From Leuctra nigra (taxonomy: Eukaryota; Arthropoda; Insecta; Plecoptera; Leuctridae), in the NCBI GenBank assembly GCA_934045905.1, contig OW203763.1:37523017-37587016 (forward strand): a stretch of DNA of 64,000 bases, given 5' to 3'. The translations under genes and the position numbers were made by a program. Positions 28,501 to 43,500 of the stretch are shown here, piece after piece. Every line of letters begins with the position of its first letter. The stretch's first letter is position 1. The notes beneath the pieces are model-generated. The model was not told where the DNA came from. It saw nothing but the letters and a program-made list of their open reading frames with translations, and made no database searches.

Positions 28501-31500
28501 GTAATGTTTTTTAAACTTGCACATATTAAATTTTGGTATGTTTTCTAATATGTGTAAAAATTTCAGAATCCTATCTATAATAGTTTCGATATAGTGACCT
28601 CTCAATCAGGGGGATTTTTTTTTGCCCCACCCGGTATATGTACTATATTCCTATCTTATACTTCTCTATAAAACAATTGACAATTCATATTAAAACCAGT
28701 TCCTTCATCCGAGTCAAATCAGCAATGAATTCAATGAGAAATTGCTACATGAGAAGTTGTATCCCGAGGTAAATTCCGTACAAAATTACAATTACAATCA
28801 TAATATGTATTACAGTATTTACAATGAAAAAGGAGTACCTTACCTAATCAAATCTACAAATTGTGCTGACATTAGAATTTGAAAACAATTTGTATAAAAT
28901 CGTTATGAATGACATTAAGGTTTGAAAATTGTAAAAAAAGATTAGTATTTTATATTTACACATTTAGTGATGAATGTTACTAAAAAGCTTTCTTATTTTT
29001 AAGATTGACTATCTTCCAGCACATTATAAAAATATTCATTTTTCAATAGTTATTAGTTACGAATGACAACATTCATAGAATAGAATTTTAAAGTTTGAAT
29101 TGTAGTTAATAGAGTATACATTGATTGTTCCAAACAGTAACTAGGAAATAGGTACTAGCTGTAAGTTGTATTTTCGAAATAGATGTAGTTTAGAAATCAC
29201 CCATTAAGAGCATAACCCCTACTTCGATAGAATTCGCTGTAACTTATCATCATTCTTAAGCCCCATTTACACGGTGCAATTTCTTGAACAACTTCTGTAC
29301 CACACTTCTTGAATGGAAATTAATACATGTTTTAAGTTCTGTGACAGAAAGTTGTGTCGTGTAAATACAAAATTGTATGAAAATGGGAATGTGACAAAGA
29401 AGTTGTTCAAGAAATTGCACCGTGTAAATGGAGCTTTTTAGACAATTTCATTCTACACCAGAATATGGCCCCAAAAAACTAGCATCGTGAACTAGTTTAT
29501 GAGATAAACCTATATGTCTCCCAATGTTAGCTTATGGCGGCCAAGAAAAATCGTGCAATTTTTATGCTAAAATGAAGATCTAATTTTTTTGTGTCGATAG
29601 ATTTCAACAAAAAACTTATTTTCTAGTAAACATATGGATATATTATCAGGATAAAAATTAAAAACGATACCAACCTGAACTATTTTGAAAGTTAGACAGC
29701 AAAAACTAAATCATTTTCCTATACCTCCTGTGTTAAAAATTTCCTCATCTTCTGAAGGCATCAAATTGAAAACTCAATATAAGTCATGGGTTGCAAGTTA
29801 CATGACATTTTATGAATCCTTCATACTTAAATATAGTTGAATTGTTGGAAAGGTTAATAAATATTGCTAATTTCAGTAAAAAATATTTTCGGGGTGTGGC
29901 ATTCGATGTCCCCACCTTAATACAATTTTAAAAGTACCTACCAATAATTTACTATTTCAGACAATTTACAATGCTTTCCACAGTATGTCTCAATACATAA
30001 AAGAACCAGAATATCATATAAATTCTAGTTTTGCTTGCCTGTAGTATAGCCTAAATGTACTGTACGGACTGTATGGATTGTACAGTGGAGTACAGTAAAT
30101 TTAAGTTCTGTGTACAAAAACAAGAGACATAGCAAAGCATCTAAATAACATGATTTTAACAAGTTCTTACGTTCGCAACCATCAATGTGATTCTCATCAA
30201 AGTTCCAGAAGCCGTTCTTGCACTTGTCACATCTCCTTCCGTCCACGTTTGTCTTGCAATGACATCGGCCGGTCTCCAAGCCGTTGGCTAGATCGGTTCT
30301 GGAATCGCAGATTCCCTCGTCGAGAGATCCTCGGGGGTCACAGTCGCAAGCTGAAGGAGTGATAACAATCACATTTAGATTCACAGAGTTTAAAGACAGA
30401 ACTCAATACAAGAAATATGGAATGGAAGGGAGTTATTTAGTACTTTCTTTTAATTCTTGTATACTATCTACTATAATAAGTTTAGAAATTACTTCTACAG
30501 AGGATGGATGGGCCAAAATGTAACAACATAGTATCTCATCATAGCTGTATGTACTCACACCCCTTTGCCCTTTTGGAACAATATGATCACAAAGAAATTG
30601 ATAATAGATATGTGGGCAAAGTATTCATATCCACACAATCATTTAAAAATTATCATAAATTAGAAATGGCATATTTATATAAAAATAACACAAGCGTAAT
30701 AATTGATCATTTAGAAGAAAAAAATGTATTTAAGGAGTCCATCTGCATATGTTAACAAATTAAATTTGCATATAGCTAATAGCTATGCAAACAATCAGCT
30801 TCTAGCATAACACAAGAATAATATAACACTAATTTAGTAATGTCATCTCATGAAGAAAGATTAACAATTGGATGCAATTGATTTGAAAACAATCTTGCAG
30901 TTACTACTTACGTTGACATCCATGTGGATCCGAGATATCCCGATCAGCATCTTGGAAGTAGAACGGCTTGCACTGTTCACAGTTGCGGCCCATTGTGAAG
31001 TGAAGACAGCCGTCGCAAACGCCCCCGCTAATGCGACCAGTCTGCTCGTACACGGCAGCGTCAAAGTGGCAGCTCGTTGCATGGTTGTTACACTCGCATC
31101 CTGAAAAACCATGCAGAATATTTCTTATACTGTAGCACATCTACACACATAAACTACTTTGTTCGACTTTGTTTCTCCTCTTCCATTGAAAAGAAACACG
31201 AACTGTAAAAACAAATAAGTGAATCTGTAGAGAGACAGTAGCAATCTTGTCAGAAGTGGTTCCATCACGTATTGCTCATTTGCGCGAATACGTTGCAAAA
31301 AAATTAAGATGATTTTCTACAACATGCAAAGTGTTTTCCGCAATTATCATGCAAAAAATTTGACATCCTCACTCCCTTACTTATTATTTTGAAGTGCAAG
31401 TAAACTTTACACTAATGGGCTTCTGTTCACGCAAAACTAGTGTAGAAGGTGATGCTACTTGAAGTAAAAGTCTCCAGAAGTAATTTCTTACAGTTACACA

Positions 31501-34500
31501 AGCATATTTAAAATCTAAGATTTTTCATTAATGTCCTACATACGTACAACTTGTCTGAAAATACTTTTTGTATGTAGTGAGTTTTTGTAAAGTACCTAGT
31601 ACTTTACTGTACTTGTACAGTAATTGTACCTTTTCAGTCTTGGCCCAAACTTTGGACAGCTTTTCAGTTTATACCTTAAAAATGTATACGAGATTCAGAA
31701 ACAATATTAGTAGCTATTGAAAGCAAGCACTTTGTAGTAGTCAATATGTTGAATTCCACTAGCTATTATCCAGCTACCTCTTACTACATTTGGATCCAAC
31801 AAAAACTATAACGGAAATCTATTCCGTTCACAGTTGGTATTTAATAAAACTATTAATAAATAAAATTGAAATGAGATACTCTCAAGGTTTGCTTACGTTT
31901 ACATGCATTGCTCTGTTTGCCAATAGCTGGCTTCCAAGGCAAGTCGTTGAAGAAGTCTTCACAATGCTCGCAGTTGAGACCCTTGGTGTTGTGCGTACAC
32001 TCGCACCGCCCGTGAATCATGTCCGGTTGATCGTCAACGTTGGGTAGCGGCAGACAGCGCGAGGCATGACCGTAGCACGAACAAGATCCGCGCACGATCA
32101 TCTGGTTGATAGCGTAGTAGTACTTCTCCTGCAACCAGAGAATAATCCTTGTCTAGGGAGTTGGTTTCTATGTGAGGGGAACCAGGTTGAATCCCAACAA
32201 TGTAGTCTTGTCAACGACAGGGGTGGATTGGCCTTGGTTGCGCTTCACCCCAGGCTGTCAAATGCCATGTTTATGTTTATTTGGAATTTAGAAGGTTTTT
32301 TCAGCATGTTGAGATATCAGATTTTAAACAACTTTTCTCCATGAATCTCTTCATAACCTGTCATAATCTGATCGCGACAAAACACGAAATTGTGATGTTT
32401 TAGGCAACAACACCGAAATCAACATCTTTACGTGATATAACACCGAAATTTAACATTTTTTGCAATTTATTTAGCTAAATTTTAATGAATTTTTAAGACA
32501 AAATATAATTTTTAAGACGAAAAATAAAATGTCTGGGGAACTTCAAACAGAGTCAATGACAGTGACAGCAGTGGTAGGATTCTATAACTCCATTGCGACC
32601 GCTTAGCAATTATTTCAATGTTAATCCTTATGGAAGAAATTGCTAAGCGATCGCAATGGAGTTATAGAATCAGGGCCCAGTGGTGACTGGTCTAGCTTAC
32701 AGCATGCATACCATCCTTGAAAACATGTCAAGTTTCCCGCCAAATATTTAAAAAAGATTTAATTAATTTCATCTCATTGCAGGAAAAATTAAATTACTGG
32801 TTTGCAAAGCGTCAATTGTAGTCTGAAATTTGGAAGGAGGGGCGCATTATTGAAACAGTGTTAGTAATGACTTAAAAGAGTGAAAAACAATTGCAATATT
32901 TGCAGGAAATGCATAAATAGCATTAGTTACGATTAGCCCTCAAGTGACGCAACAATATTCAATAGGTCGGACAAGCGATGCTAAAAAATTAAAAATAGCC
33001 AATCAAGAAAGAAATTTGTGTCCGACTTTCCACTGCACACTTGAGTTGTCATTCTATTTATAGATTCGTAACAAACGCTATAGCAGCTGGGCAAATGTCA
33101 TAGGTCAAGTCAAATCAAAGTGTATTTATTGTTTTAAGGGCCGCGGAGCACCTATGTAGGTAGATTTCCGGACAGCAAAGCAACCTTTCTCGTACCCTGC
33201 GATACCTTTTATTTACATTTACAACCTTATTTACAACACATCGTCGAGACCCTTCTTCGATTCATGAAGGATGACATGTCTGACTGAACCGCAGCTCTTG
33301 ACATCAAAGGATGAATAATCCCTTTTATACATTTTTTGTTCTTATTGATCAAATATAATTTCTATATTTTTGATCACACAGACAAAAGTCCTAATCGAAA
33401 GTAGTTCAAAGGTTTTTTATTTGTAAAATTTGGAGCAAAAATGACGAAACGTTGCAAGCTAAACTTGTTTTATAGACAAGTATAATTGAAATTATTATGA
33501 TTATTATGATAATACTGTATGATAATACAGTATACGTAATATTAGTGTGATATAACTATAGTGTGTGATGTGATGATAATATAGTACTAATTATCGCCGT
33601 CAATCACAAAAATGAGTGTTACATTCCTACAATAATAAACCAAAAGCATTATAGAACTTCGCCGCCGAATTTGACATTGTTTCAAGTCTAATCGATTTGT
33701 GTATGATTGACAAGTGATTGTAATGATGCTCGCATGATTATGATATTATTTAAAAGTTTCAAATATTTATTGTTAGTAAACCAATTTCGGATTTTTTAAT
33801 GTCACTAGTTGGTTTATTGGGTATTTGTTGCGTCGACGTATTCTAGTAGAAAAACAGGAAGAAAATATTATATGATTTCTGCAGTGAGATAATATCAAAT
33901 TAAAAAAAAATCAGTTAGATGTTAAATATTGTACATCTGTTTTGAGTTCACAACCTTGTATCCATTCTACTGAGGTTTTAGTCGTGGTTTTCCTCAGTTT
34001 ATAGAGCAAATGATGGGATGGTTCCCTTAGCTTAGTCCACGACAAATTCATGCTAAAGCATCCACGACCAATGCTGTACCAATGTTGTGACCAATGTGAC
34101 GAATGTTGTAGATTCAGTTCCTCATATTCTCTAACACTGCAGTGCACTCCAATCATCTTAGTCCTCACCAATCACAAGTATACCTATAAGTACATATCAG
34201 ACGAGAATATCGATATATAAAGCAGCTAAGTAATAATCCGTCAATTTTTCAAGTTACTTTTATAAATCGAAAGTTTAGTATTATTTGAAAATTAGTTTTC
34301 AATAACGAAGCACAAGCGCATTGGTTTGAAATAAATAGCATATTGTAACGAGTTTTTTGCAGGTTAATATTAATGTTATTTTATGTGTAAATATCAATTA
34401 CTATGAATAAAATTATCCAAATATAGCCACATCAATTCTTGCTAACCTGAACATTCCACAATCTCATTGAAAGTAATAACAATAGTATCTTTCAAATAGC

Positions 34501-37500
34501 CCCTACACTTCTTTTGCCAAAATTATAATTTTATAATGATAATGATAATGATTATCTGTCAACAACGATCATCAACATGATCACAATTAAAAAATAGGTT
34601 TGATCGTAATGACTGTCTAAGTGGTGTGAGTTTTCAATAACTATCCAGGTAAATTTATGGTTGAAACCTTCCTCCACATTTTATGAGGGGGTATAATAAA
34701 GTTTATATTTTTATTATGGTTGGGCAGAGACCCTTCGACTGCTTCCCAAGTGTGCAGGTGCATACCGACACAAAATTACAATTATTTTAATTTCAGTATT
34801 TATTTTTTTCCTAATTAAATAATAATGACATTAAATTGTAACCTAGTCATGTCACAAATTATAATAATTTCGGATGTGCACAAAAAATACTGAATTTTTA
34901 TAGTCATCCGTCTTTTCTGTGATGCGCATAAATGGAGTTTTCACAAAAAAAGTGCTCACCAGAAGCGCATCAACTCTAATTAGAGCAAATTGATAGAACT
35001 CAATTAAATATCATAAAATAGCCCGATAATGCCCGATGTGACTTGACTAGGTGACATTGCCGTGAGTCTTCAGGTTCAACTACAAATAATTGTGAAAGTC
35101 CAAATTTGGGTTTTAAAATCTCAACCGCTCAAACAGCCTTAAGCTAGGTATATCTGCTTGGGCACAATACATAATAATTAATAATATACAGTCAATTCCA
35201 TTTTACATCAACATGATTTAATTATTGGTAGTAATGATGGTAGACTGGAAGTAATGATTTAAAATTTGGAAAAAATTTAAACCCTGTAATTTTGTCTATT
35301 TTTACCCAACATTTACATAACACCACAAAACGCGAAATTTTATTATCTTAAACAAAAATTTGGATTTGATATAACCATTTTTAGGTTGGGGCTTATTGGT
35401 AATAGGCAAAAATTAGTCAAGTCCACTATAAAAGTAAAAGTTAAAATGTACTATACATTGTTCACCCAAAAGCCAAACTCACTTGTATCTCCTCTCTATT
35501 ATCAAGCAGATCATCACCGAGGGTGTGAAGTTTGGTGAAGTTGATACGAAGATTAGTCATCTTCAGCAGGTTCTGAACTTCTTTCGAATATGGATCGTTG
35601 ATCGGAAGATTTGGAGGCAGCACTCGGAAGATGACCTGTAAGAAAGAAGCAGATGTATATGAAAATATAACATATTTAAATATCTCTAATAAATTGAATT
35701 GACATAATAATTGATACTGCTCAAACAAGAAGGTTTCCATACTGTGCAGTACTTCAATTTATGCAGTAGAAAGAAGCAACAGCATACACCACCTCTACAT
35801 GATGAGACTAAAGATGTATGACAAGGAGAGTTCTAGTCATATTTACAATTACAACTCACAAAACTTTTTACAATTGTCCATTGTTTTATTTACAATTACA
35901 ATTCTCTTCAGCTGATTTACACTAGATACAGTTAGTGTGAAATCCCTTCTATCGGTTTACATTTCTCGAGATCCTACCTGGGGAAAGGATCTAGTGTAAA
36001 AGCAGTTATGTTGATATGTATGTTGATACCACGGAAACCAAACTTGTGAGTTGAACTCATGCGAAAGAATGAAAGTGCATCCAGGTTAACTTGCCACAGC
36101 ATTACACTGAAAACACTGGAACACATAAAATAATCTCACCTCTCCTTCTGTGGATGGAGCTACATTGGAGTACCGGGATTCGCAGACGACATCCGTCAGC
36201 GACCTCTGGTCCATCTCCGGAACATTGGGGAATGTTTCAGCACAGTTGTGTGCAAAATATCGGTACACCTGTGAAAAAATAAATATACAATTGGTATTTA
36301 ATTTTCTGCATTTGTGAGCAATGAATTTTATTTTACAAGAAGAAACCATATAGGGACAAGAAATCTTGCATGGAACTGAATTGTTAATTGCCCGAATAGA
36401 GTATTCAAGTGAAATCTTATACACAAGATTTTGGAACATTGAGACAAAATTAAAAGTCAACCTTTCCAACATGGCACCAAAGTAATAAAAAGGAACATAG
36501 ATAAAACTTGGAAAATGAATAACAATGTAGTGAATGAATACCTACTTTGAAAAAGAGAGTGGACATTTCCTTATAATGTTAATGGAACATTGTTAAGACA
36601 GGAGGGGAGAAGGCAGTGGTTAATTTGGGGGCGGACGAGGGCGGACGCGTTCCCTCACTCATTTTTCAGGGTGGAAGCCATCCGCCCACTTATTATTTAT
36701 AGAAGTAAAAATTGGCTTAAAATTGTGTACAAATCGGGTAGAAAGGCACCAAATTTGGTCCTGAAATTCAAACTTTTTCCCGGGGCTCTGCGCCCCGGAC
36801 CCGCTTAATATTGGAGGGCCCTCCCCTCAAACACCAATTGTTTTCGTCAGCAAATATGTTTCGCCTGACATCGCCGAGCGTCCGTCCACTTATTATTTTA
36901 CAAATTAACCACTGGGAGAAGGTGGAGTATTGGAACACTATATACTAAAACTGCTGCAATTTGCTGCTAATATAATATTAATTACTGAAAAATCATGTTT
37001 TGACAACATTATAAAGGTATTATGAAATATATAACTGTTATGCCTTGGGTCTACTTTACCTGCCAAGTGGCTCCAAAGTCGTATGATCGTTCGATGAGCA
37101 TGCCAGCCGGTCGAAATGTCTTGAAAGTGATGATCATGTGGGTGAAATGAAACTCGGCCTCTAGATTTAGTTGTATTGTGACATTTTCAACGCCATTCAC
37201 AGATTGCCACCATGTCCTTTGCCGTGATCTAAATGCATAGAGGAATACATTGTTATATGCACATTTTCGATAGATATTATCTACTGTCAACAAAAACAAC
37301 TGAAATTATGCTGAAGATTATGCTGAAGTGTACTGCAAAGGAATATCTATGATAGAAAAGATATAATTTTCTTGTTCATGCAACGACAGCACAGAACTTG
37401 AAATCTCCCACATTTTACCTATAAGCATTCTAGTCATTATCTGCTTAATTACAACATTAAGGGCCAGTTTTTCAATTCTCTGCTACATTTTAAACAGTTG

Positions 37501-40500
37501 TTTAGGCCTGTAATGCCATGGTAACAACGAATGGCATTCCTTGCATGACCGTTTAAACTCAACTACTACTGGTTTTAGCAGATTATTGAAAAACTGGCCC
37601 CAAGTGCATATCATAAGATCTTTATAGACATTACATATAAACATTGAATGTGTCAGTAATTATACATTTTCATGATATTATGGGTCTAATCATGTAATTT
37701 CCATGGACTATCTGCATATTATCAAGCTAATATTCATTTATGTAATAGATGGGGTCAGGTGAACTGTAAAAATGATAATCCTACTAAGAATTACATCGGT
37801 TACATAAGTTATCTCGTATACGAGATATATATCTCGTTTTATTTCGTATTACATATGAAATAAATGAACTATAAAACACTGCCTCAACTCACCTCGAATC
37901 TCTGAATACAATATTTTCAACTCTATGACTTGATTTCGTGTCACTTGATCTCGAGTCACACCAGAAACATTTCTTTCTGTCTTCTAAATGCGAGACGATG
38001 CAGTATCGTTCTTGTCGCGTCAAGCCGCACGTCGACGAAGCGGAGAGCCGATCATCGCGACCGATCAGCAAGTTGCCTGTGGCGGGATAGCAAGAACTCT
38101 GCTCGCAGGGATGTGGTATTATATGACTGTGACCTGGTGCAACACACATCAGAAATGCATTTTAGCGCAATGAACAACACAGAGAGGTCTAACTAGTGAC
38201 ATGGTACAAGTTTGAAATGGGCCTCTCCACAGACAATCACTTCAGCAGTAGCTTAAGTAATCAATGGTTTTAATAGATTTGGAACTATGTATTCCTGGAT
38301 TAAGCGCTTACCTATTTTCTTTTTAAGTTTTTTGTTTAAGTTTTATATTTAGAAATACACATAAGATATACACTGGAACACCATTACTTGACCACGAAGC
38401 ACTTAAGACGGCTGGGTAGTGAGTTTGACCTTGAAGAGTTTTTTAATCGATTTTTATCAATATCTTTTACCAATGTAATGTTAACAAAATAGGGCTATGT
38501 ACGCGTATTCAGAACTGTTCAATGAAAATAATATCTTAGTTTGGAATAAGTTATTAGTTTTATTTTGTCCAACAGGTGTTTAATACCATAATTTTACTAA
38601 TTTTCGGGTACTAAACATCTGTTGGACAAAGTAAATTTAATAAACCATTACAAGCTATGGAATTATTTTCATTGAACTGTTTTGAATACGCGTACATAGC
38701 CCTATTTTGTTAACAATTACATTGGTAAAAGATATTGATAAAAATCGATTAAAAAACTCGTCAAGGCCACGCTCACTACCAAGCCCTCTTAAGAGGTGCT
38801 TATCTGTGGTTTGAAACACAAAAATATAAATTGGTAAACAATAACATTAACATAATATAACAAAAAATACACAGTCGAAAGAAACAATAATCTACAGTGA
38901 TTACAGTTTATGACACACAATTTGTTTTGTAAAACCTTGTCAATTTTCATTCTCATTCTTCATTCTCAAAGTTGAATCTCTAAACCATTTTGAAAATCAA
39001 ATCAAAATCAAATCTTGTCTTATTGTTGTAAAACAAATCCAGGAATTTACCTACTATTCCAAATCTATTACCTTGATTAATCAATCTGCATCTGGAGTGA
39101 CTTGACTTGATTGGCTTGTGAGAGCCCCAAATAGCTGATGGACCAAACTGATCAAAGCAGCCAAATAACCCGACCGGCCAGTGAACAAGGGCTTGAAAAT
39201 GTATTTAAACTTTAAAGTGACTAAAGTTAAGATAAAAGTGTCTTAAAATGACTGAAAATGACTCATTTAGGAGGTCGATACCGCACTCTCGCGTACATAT
39301 TTGCAATACATTTTAAGTGTACGTCGTGATTTTATTTAAATAGAGAAGAAATGTGAGAGAAAATATACAAAATAATGAGAGATTTGCTTTAAAAAGTATG
39401 AACAAGTGTTCAATCACGTAAAAAATTAGATTCAGTGGGATGACAAAATAGTACCTAAAGTGTACCTAAAGTGTACAAAATAGTAAATTAATTGAATTGA
39501 AGAAGTATAAAAAAAGATATAAGAAATAGAACTTGAACTATGTCTTGCAATCCCATTCAGATTGTTTTTCAAAGGAATTTCTAAAATATAGTTACTCTTT
39601 TTAATAATCAGTTTAATGAAATCCTTATGCCCAATATTTAGTCAAACAACTTTTGTCCAACGCCTTTTGGATTTGGATATTTATAATAAATATCTTAAAA
39701 TAAATATCAAATGTCAACAGTTGGTTTAGTAGATGAGATTCTACTTCTGTGCATTAGTGTTGTTAAAGCTGTTAGAAAATGCATACATAATATTAGAACA
39801 ATATCAAAATTATTAAAGTAGTACACCATACTGCAAAAAAACCATTACCTATAACTAATGTAAAATATACGAGATAAATAACTTTTTAGTTAATAAAACC
39901 ATCACACCAAACCACACCAAAACCACACCTCGGGTTTACAGCAGCAGACTGCACCTAAGAATCCAAACTCTCTAATTAGTACATTTAGTTTTAAAATTAC
40001 TTAATTTCGATGTAAATATGTCATCTGAAAGAAATTCAGCAATCCACCAAAAGCTGTGTTAATAAAAACCAATTCCGCTGTCACAACTGCTTTTCACCGA
40101 CCACCAAAAATCGCAAACATCTGGCTACTCATTTACAAGGAAGGTTGACAAAGAAGGACATGGAGCGAAATTATAGAAGAATGAGAACTAAAATATTTGG
40201 GTGGCGTAATGTTTTACGAATTTTTTTAATAACAAATTACAGCTGTTTCAAAGATAATATTACATAAAATATTGACATTTATTTTTTAGGATTACACCAA
40301 TTATGTTTCATAATATTTAATGTTTAGTAACTCTTTTCTGGCGATAATGAATTGTCTGGAATTTTCACGCCCAGTAATTGAAAAGTTTTCAAGCTTATCA
40401 GTCTTATCCAAGAAGCAGAGTGTGGGTGGGTCTCCCTGGAGTTAAAATATAGATTATGAAATGTTACGAAAACAAAACATTAAAAAAGATTATCCAAGAT

Positions 40501-43500
40501 TAGTTCACATTGTATTCAAATAAAAACAGTTAAAATAATCAAACGTTCGAAAATGTATGAAAAAGGAACGGACTAGAAGAGAGTAGCCAGATTGACGCTT
40601 GATATACCTCGACGATGCACGTAATACCCGGCCTGACTGAGTGGATGCACATTATCCACATCATCATCATCATCATCACCACCATCATCATCATCATCAG
40701 GCTCCGAGATGTCTCCTCTCTGAACGAATGGAATTCGAACATGGCGGGGGCTTGTCGGTGTCCACTGATCAGACCAACGGTTCAAACCGTGGCGACGATC
40801 CAAAGCTGGAACACGAGTTGCGGCACTCATTCTCATCGTGATTTTCTTCCCTCAAGAAATATGTTCACCTCGTCATCAGAAAATCGTGAAAATGTTTACC
40901 TAAAGTGTAAAACGTACCATAGGATTTTGCCAATTGTAACTTACTTTCAAAATTAGCATAGGTTAGTCGAATCTTTCTTACAGTTTTCTCAGTTCTCTAC
41001 ATCCATAAAATATCATTAAAAAATAACAAATAAATTGAAACTTAAAAGCGCATATGTTGACATAAATTGGTAGTTTACGTCCATGCCTATTGTGATGTGT
41101 AACTTTATTTCAAAATTAGTATCCCCTAAATTGAAAGTTGATATTTTAACTAAATCAAAATCAAAACATACTTTGTAATAATCTGTCCAGTCACATACAA
41201 TCATTTCATTACTAATAATACAAATTATCATAATTAATGTAATATTATATAGATCGCGAATCTCAGGAACTTAAGCTTATCTTAAAGCGTGTAATTTTAT
41301 AAGACACAGCTTCAAACATAAAACAAACAGCAACATAAGCGTGTACTGAGGTTATTTTACCTTTGTTACAACTCCCGTCCATAGCGGTACTTGTCTTTAT
41401 GAGTCTGAAAAAACACTTCATGCTTTTCTAGTAAATATCTAGTACCTAGAATTTGTAAAGTAACATATTACGATAACAATTGCAGTTTTCTCCATATTTC
41501 TGAAAGAAAATTCATATTATTGTGCTCGTTTCCAATTCTGAAGTAGGCAGGTTACAATCATGAATCGCCAAGTTATCAAGTGAGAAATGAAGATCCCGAG
41601 ATCGGTTTCTTTCTTACCTTTAATTTGAGTTGCTCTACTTCGGTCCCGTGCCGATTGTCCGCTTGTAGGAACTGCAATATAACAGAAACAATACGAGAAT
41701 AAGACTCTTCTGTGATAATAATGTGGAGTCATATCATATTGATGACGGATGGAGATGTAGATGCTTATGATGATGATGGTGAAGAGATGTTTCGCTTCTA
41801 GAAATGATTCGTGTTGCTGCTATCATTAAAAACAAATATAAGGGAAAAATAAAGTTAAAAAAATCTCTATGTATCTTCTATCTTCGATACTTTTTTGAAG
41901 TGCATCCCAATGGAATAAATTTCATGATTCGGGTCTCGTTCTAAGGGTCCAGTTCATCGTTCCAGGTTCCGGGTTTCAAGCTAATTTGTTTAGCAGATCC
42001 ACAGAAAAGGGCATAAAGAAACATTTAGCAGCCAGTATGTTATCACGCCTTCCAATGAATGGTTAACCCCCAAAGAGGTCACTGGGACGAAAACGTAACC
42101 ACTATCTTTGCGGCTTAAACGATAAGTGGGCAACATACATGCTGGAATCAAGCAACATTAAAGCAATTTCAACTCGATCATCATTAGTTTCTAATAATGG
42201 GATAATAGCCTCTCCGCCCACAAGTATCAACACGATTAGCTCTAGTACTTGAGTTGAGTTCATTCTCACTACTCAGTTTGAATTCGTACGAAATAAAATA
42301 AAACACTAAGTGACAGGTTTTGGTAATACCACTACGATCCACCCCAACCACTTTGATCATAAATTAATTAAATGCAATAAGAGATTTTATACATTAAAAG
42401 TGTAGAGTCGGTAAATTAAACATAAAATTGGTTCCTTCAAGTAAAGAAAGAAACTTGAATAACATTTTATAAGAAATAGGTTCGGTTCTCTTTCCAAGGA
42501 ATCAAATATCGTGGCTTCGTGCGGAAGTTACCATAATTTTAATTTTGCGAAAATTGAGTTGTCAGCGTACATACCATTATAGTCAAGTCCAGTCATAGTG
42601 TGGCAAAAACGTCAACTCCTAAACTCCTACTCCCCAACTCCTTAAAAAACACACAATTCGATTCTAAGTTTTCACTAAACTGCACAAAAACTTAAATGTC
42701 TTTGGCGAAACCCAACTAAAGAATACAAAAGAAGTGTAATTTTTGTGATTTTCAATCCTTCTTTGCACTGTTCTTTGCACTTGCACTGCCCATAATAAGA
42801 TTCACGGGTTTTCTTCATAGCAAAGTTATAGGGTTTGATAGGCTCATAGGGGTTTTAAGTTGCATCTCAATTACATACCTATAAAATGTGAGTTGGTGAC
42901 TTTCTGCAGTAAGTCCAAGATTTATTCTATCAAAACATAACCAAAATGTATCAATTTTCGCGGGAATTTCTGTCAAGTTTCTGAAAAGTGACTCTCTAAT
43001 TCTCTATTATCTAACGGGGATGACGCACTGCACAACAATAACTGGGCCATAGGCGGCGGGGCGGGGGCAAAGGTCAACTCAAGTGCTACTAGACATAAGA
43101 AGTGATGATTTGACTGTCCGAGTCAAGAGGTCATATGATAGGAGTGAACGCTTATCAATGGGAGCAACATTCATTCAGGAATGTCCATCTTTCGTATAGT
43201 AAGAAGGCATTGGCACATCAAATTCATATCTTCCTGGATAGATTCGATCATTTTTTTTATACATTATTTTTATTCGAATTTATGAATGAACCGATAAACA
43301 GCCTTCGTAAAAAAGTGAGTTTTATTTGTAAGGTTAGGTTGTGGCACATAAATAAAATAAACCGAAAAGTGTTGTGCAGTATTTTCCGAGTTATTTTATA
43401 GAAACAAACGAATATTATTCGAAGCGGTCAAGATCAGCTTGGTTATTATATTTGGTTTCTTGGCATTCTATCGATCTTTCATTCAGTTACTAAGAAGACA

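Noticed and set aside
28345..28605. 86-codon minus frame
   Set aside because: Lies in the right arm of the 827-bp palindrome and mirrors the other arm.
41369..41394. Minus-strand mini exon (ATGGACGGGAGTTGTAAC) with donor GTAAAA
   Set aside because: Phase fits the LN exon, but there is no signal peptide, the acceptor is weak and the frame tiny.
42112..42263. Minus-strand short frame with signal-like start ([17 protein letters not shown])
   Set aside because: About 52 codons; the only good donor (GTATGT) is in phase 2, which does not fit any following LanB1 exon. Possibly chance.
42573..42597. Minus-strand ATG followed by TGLDYNG and a GTATGT donor
   Set aside because: Phase 1 fits, but it has no hydrophobic segment and is only 8 codons. 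The 49442-49544 exon explains the N-terminus better.
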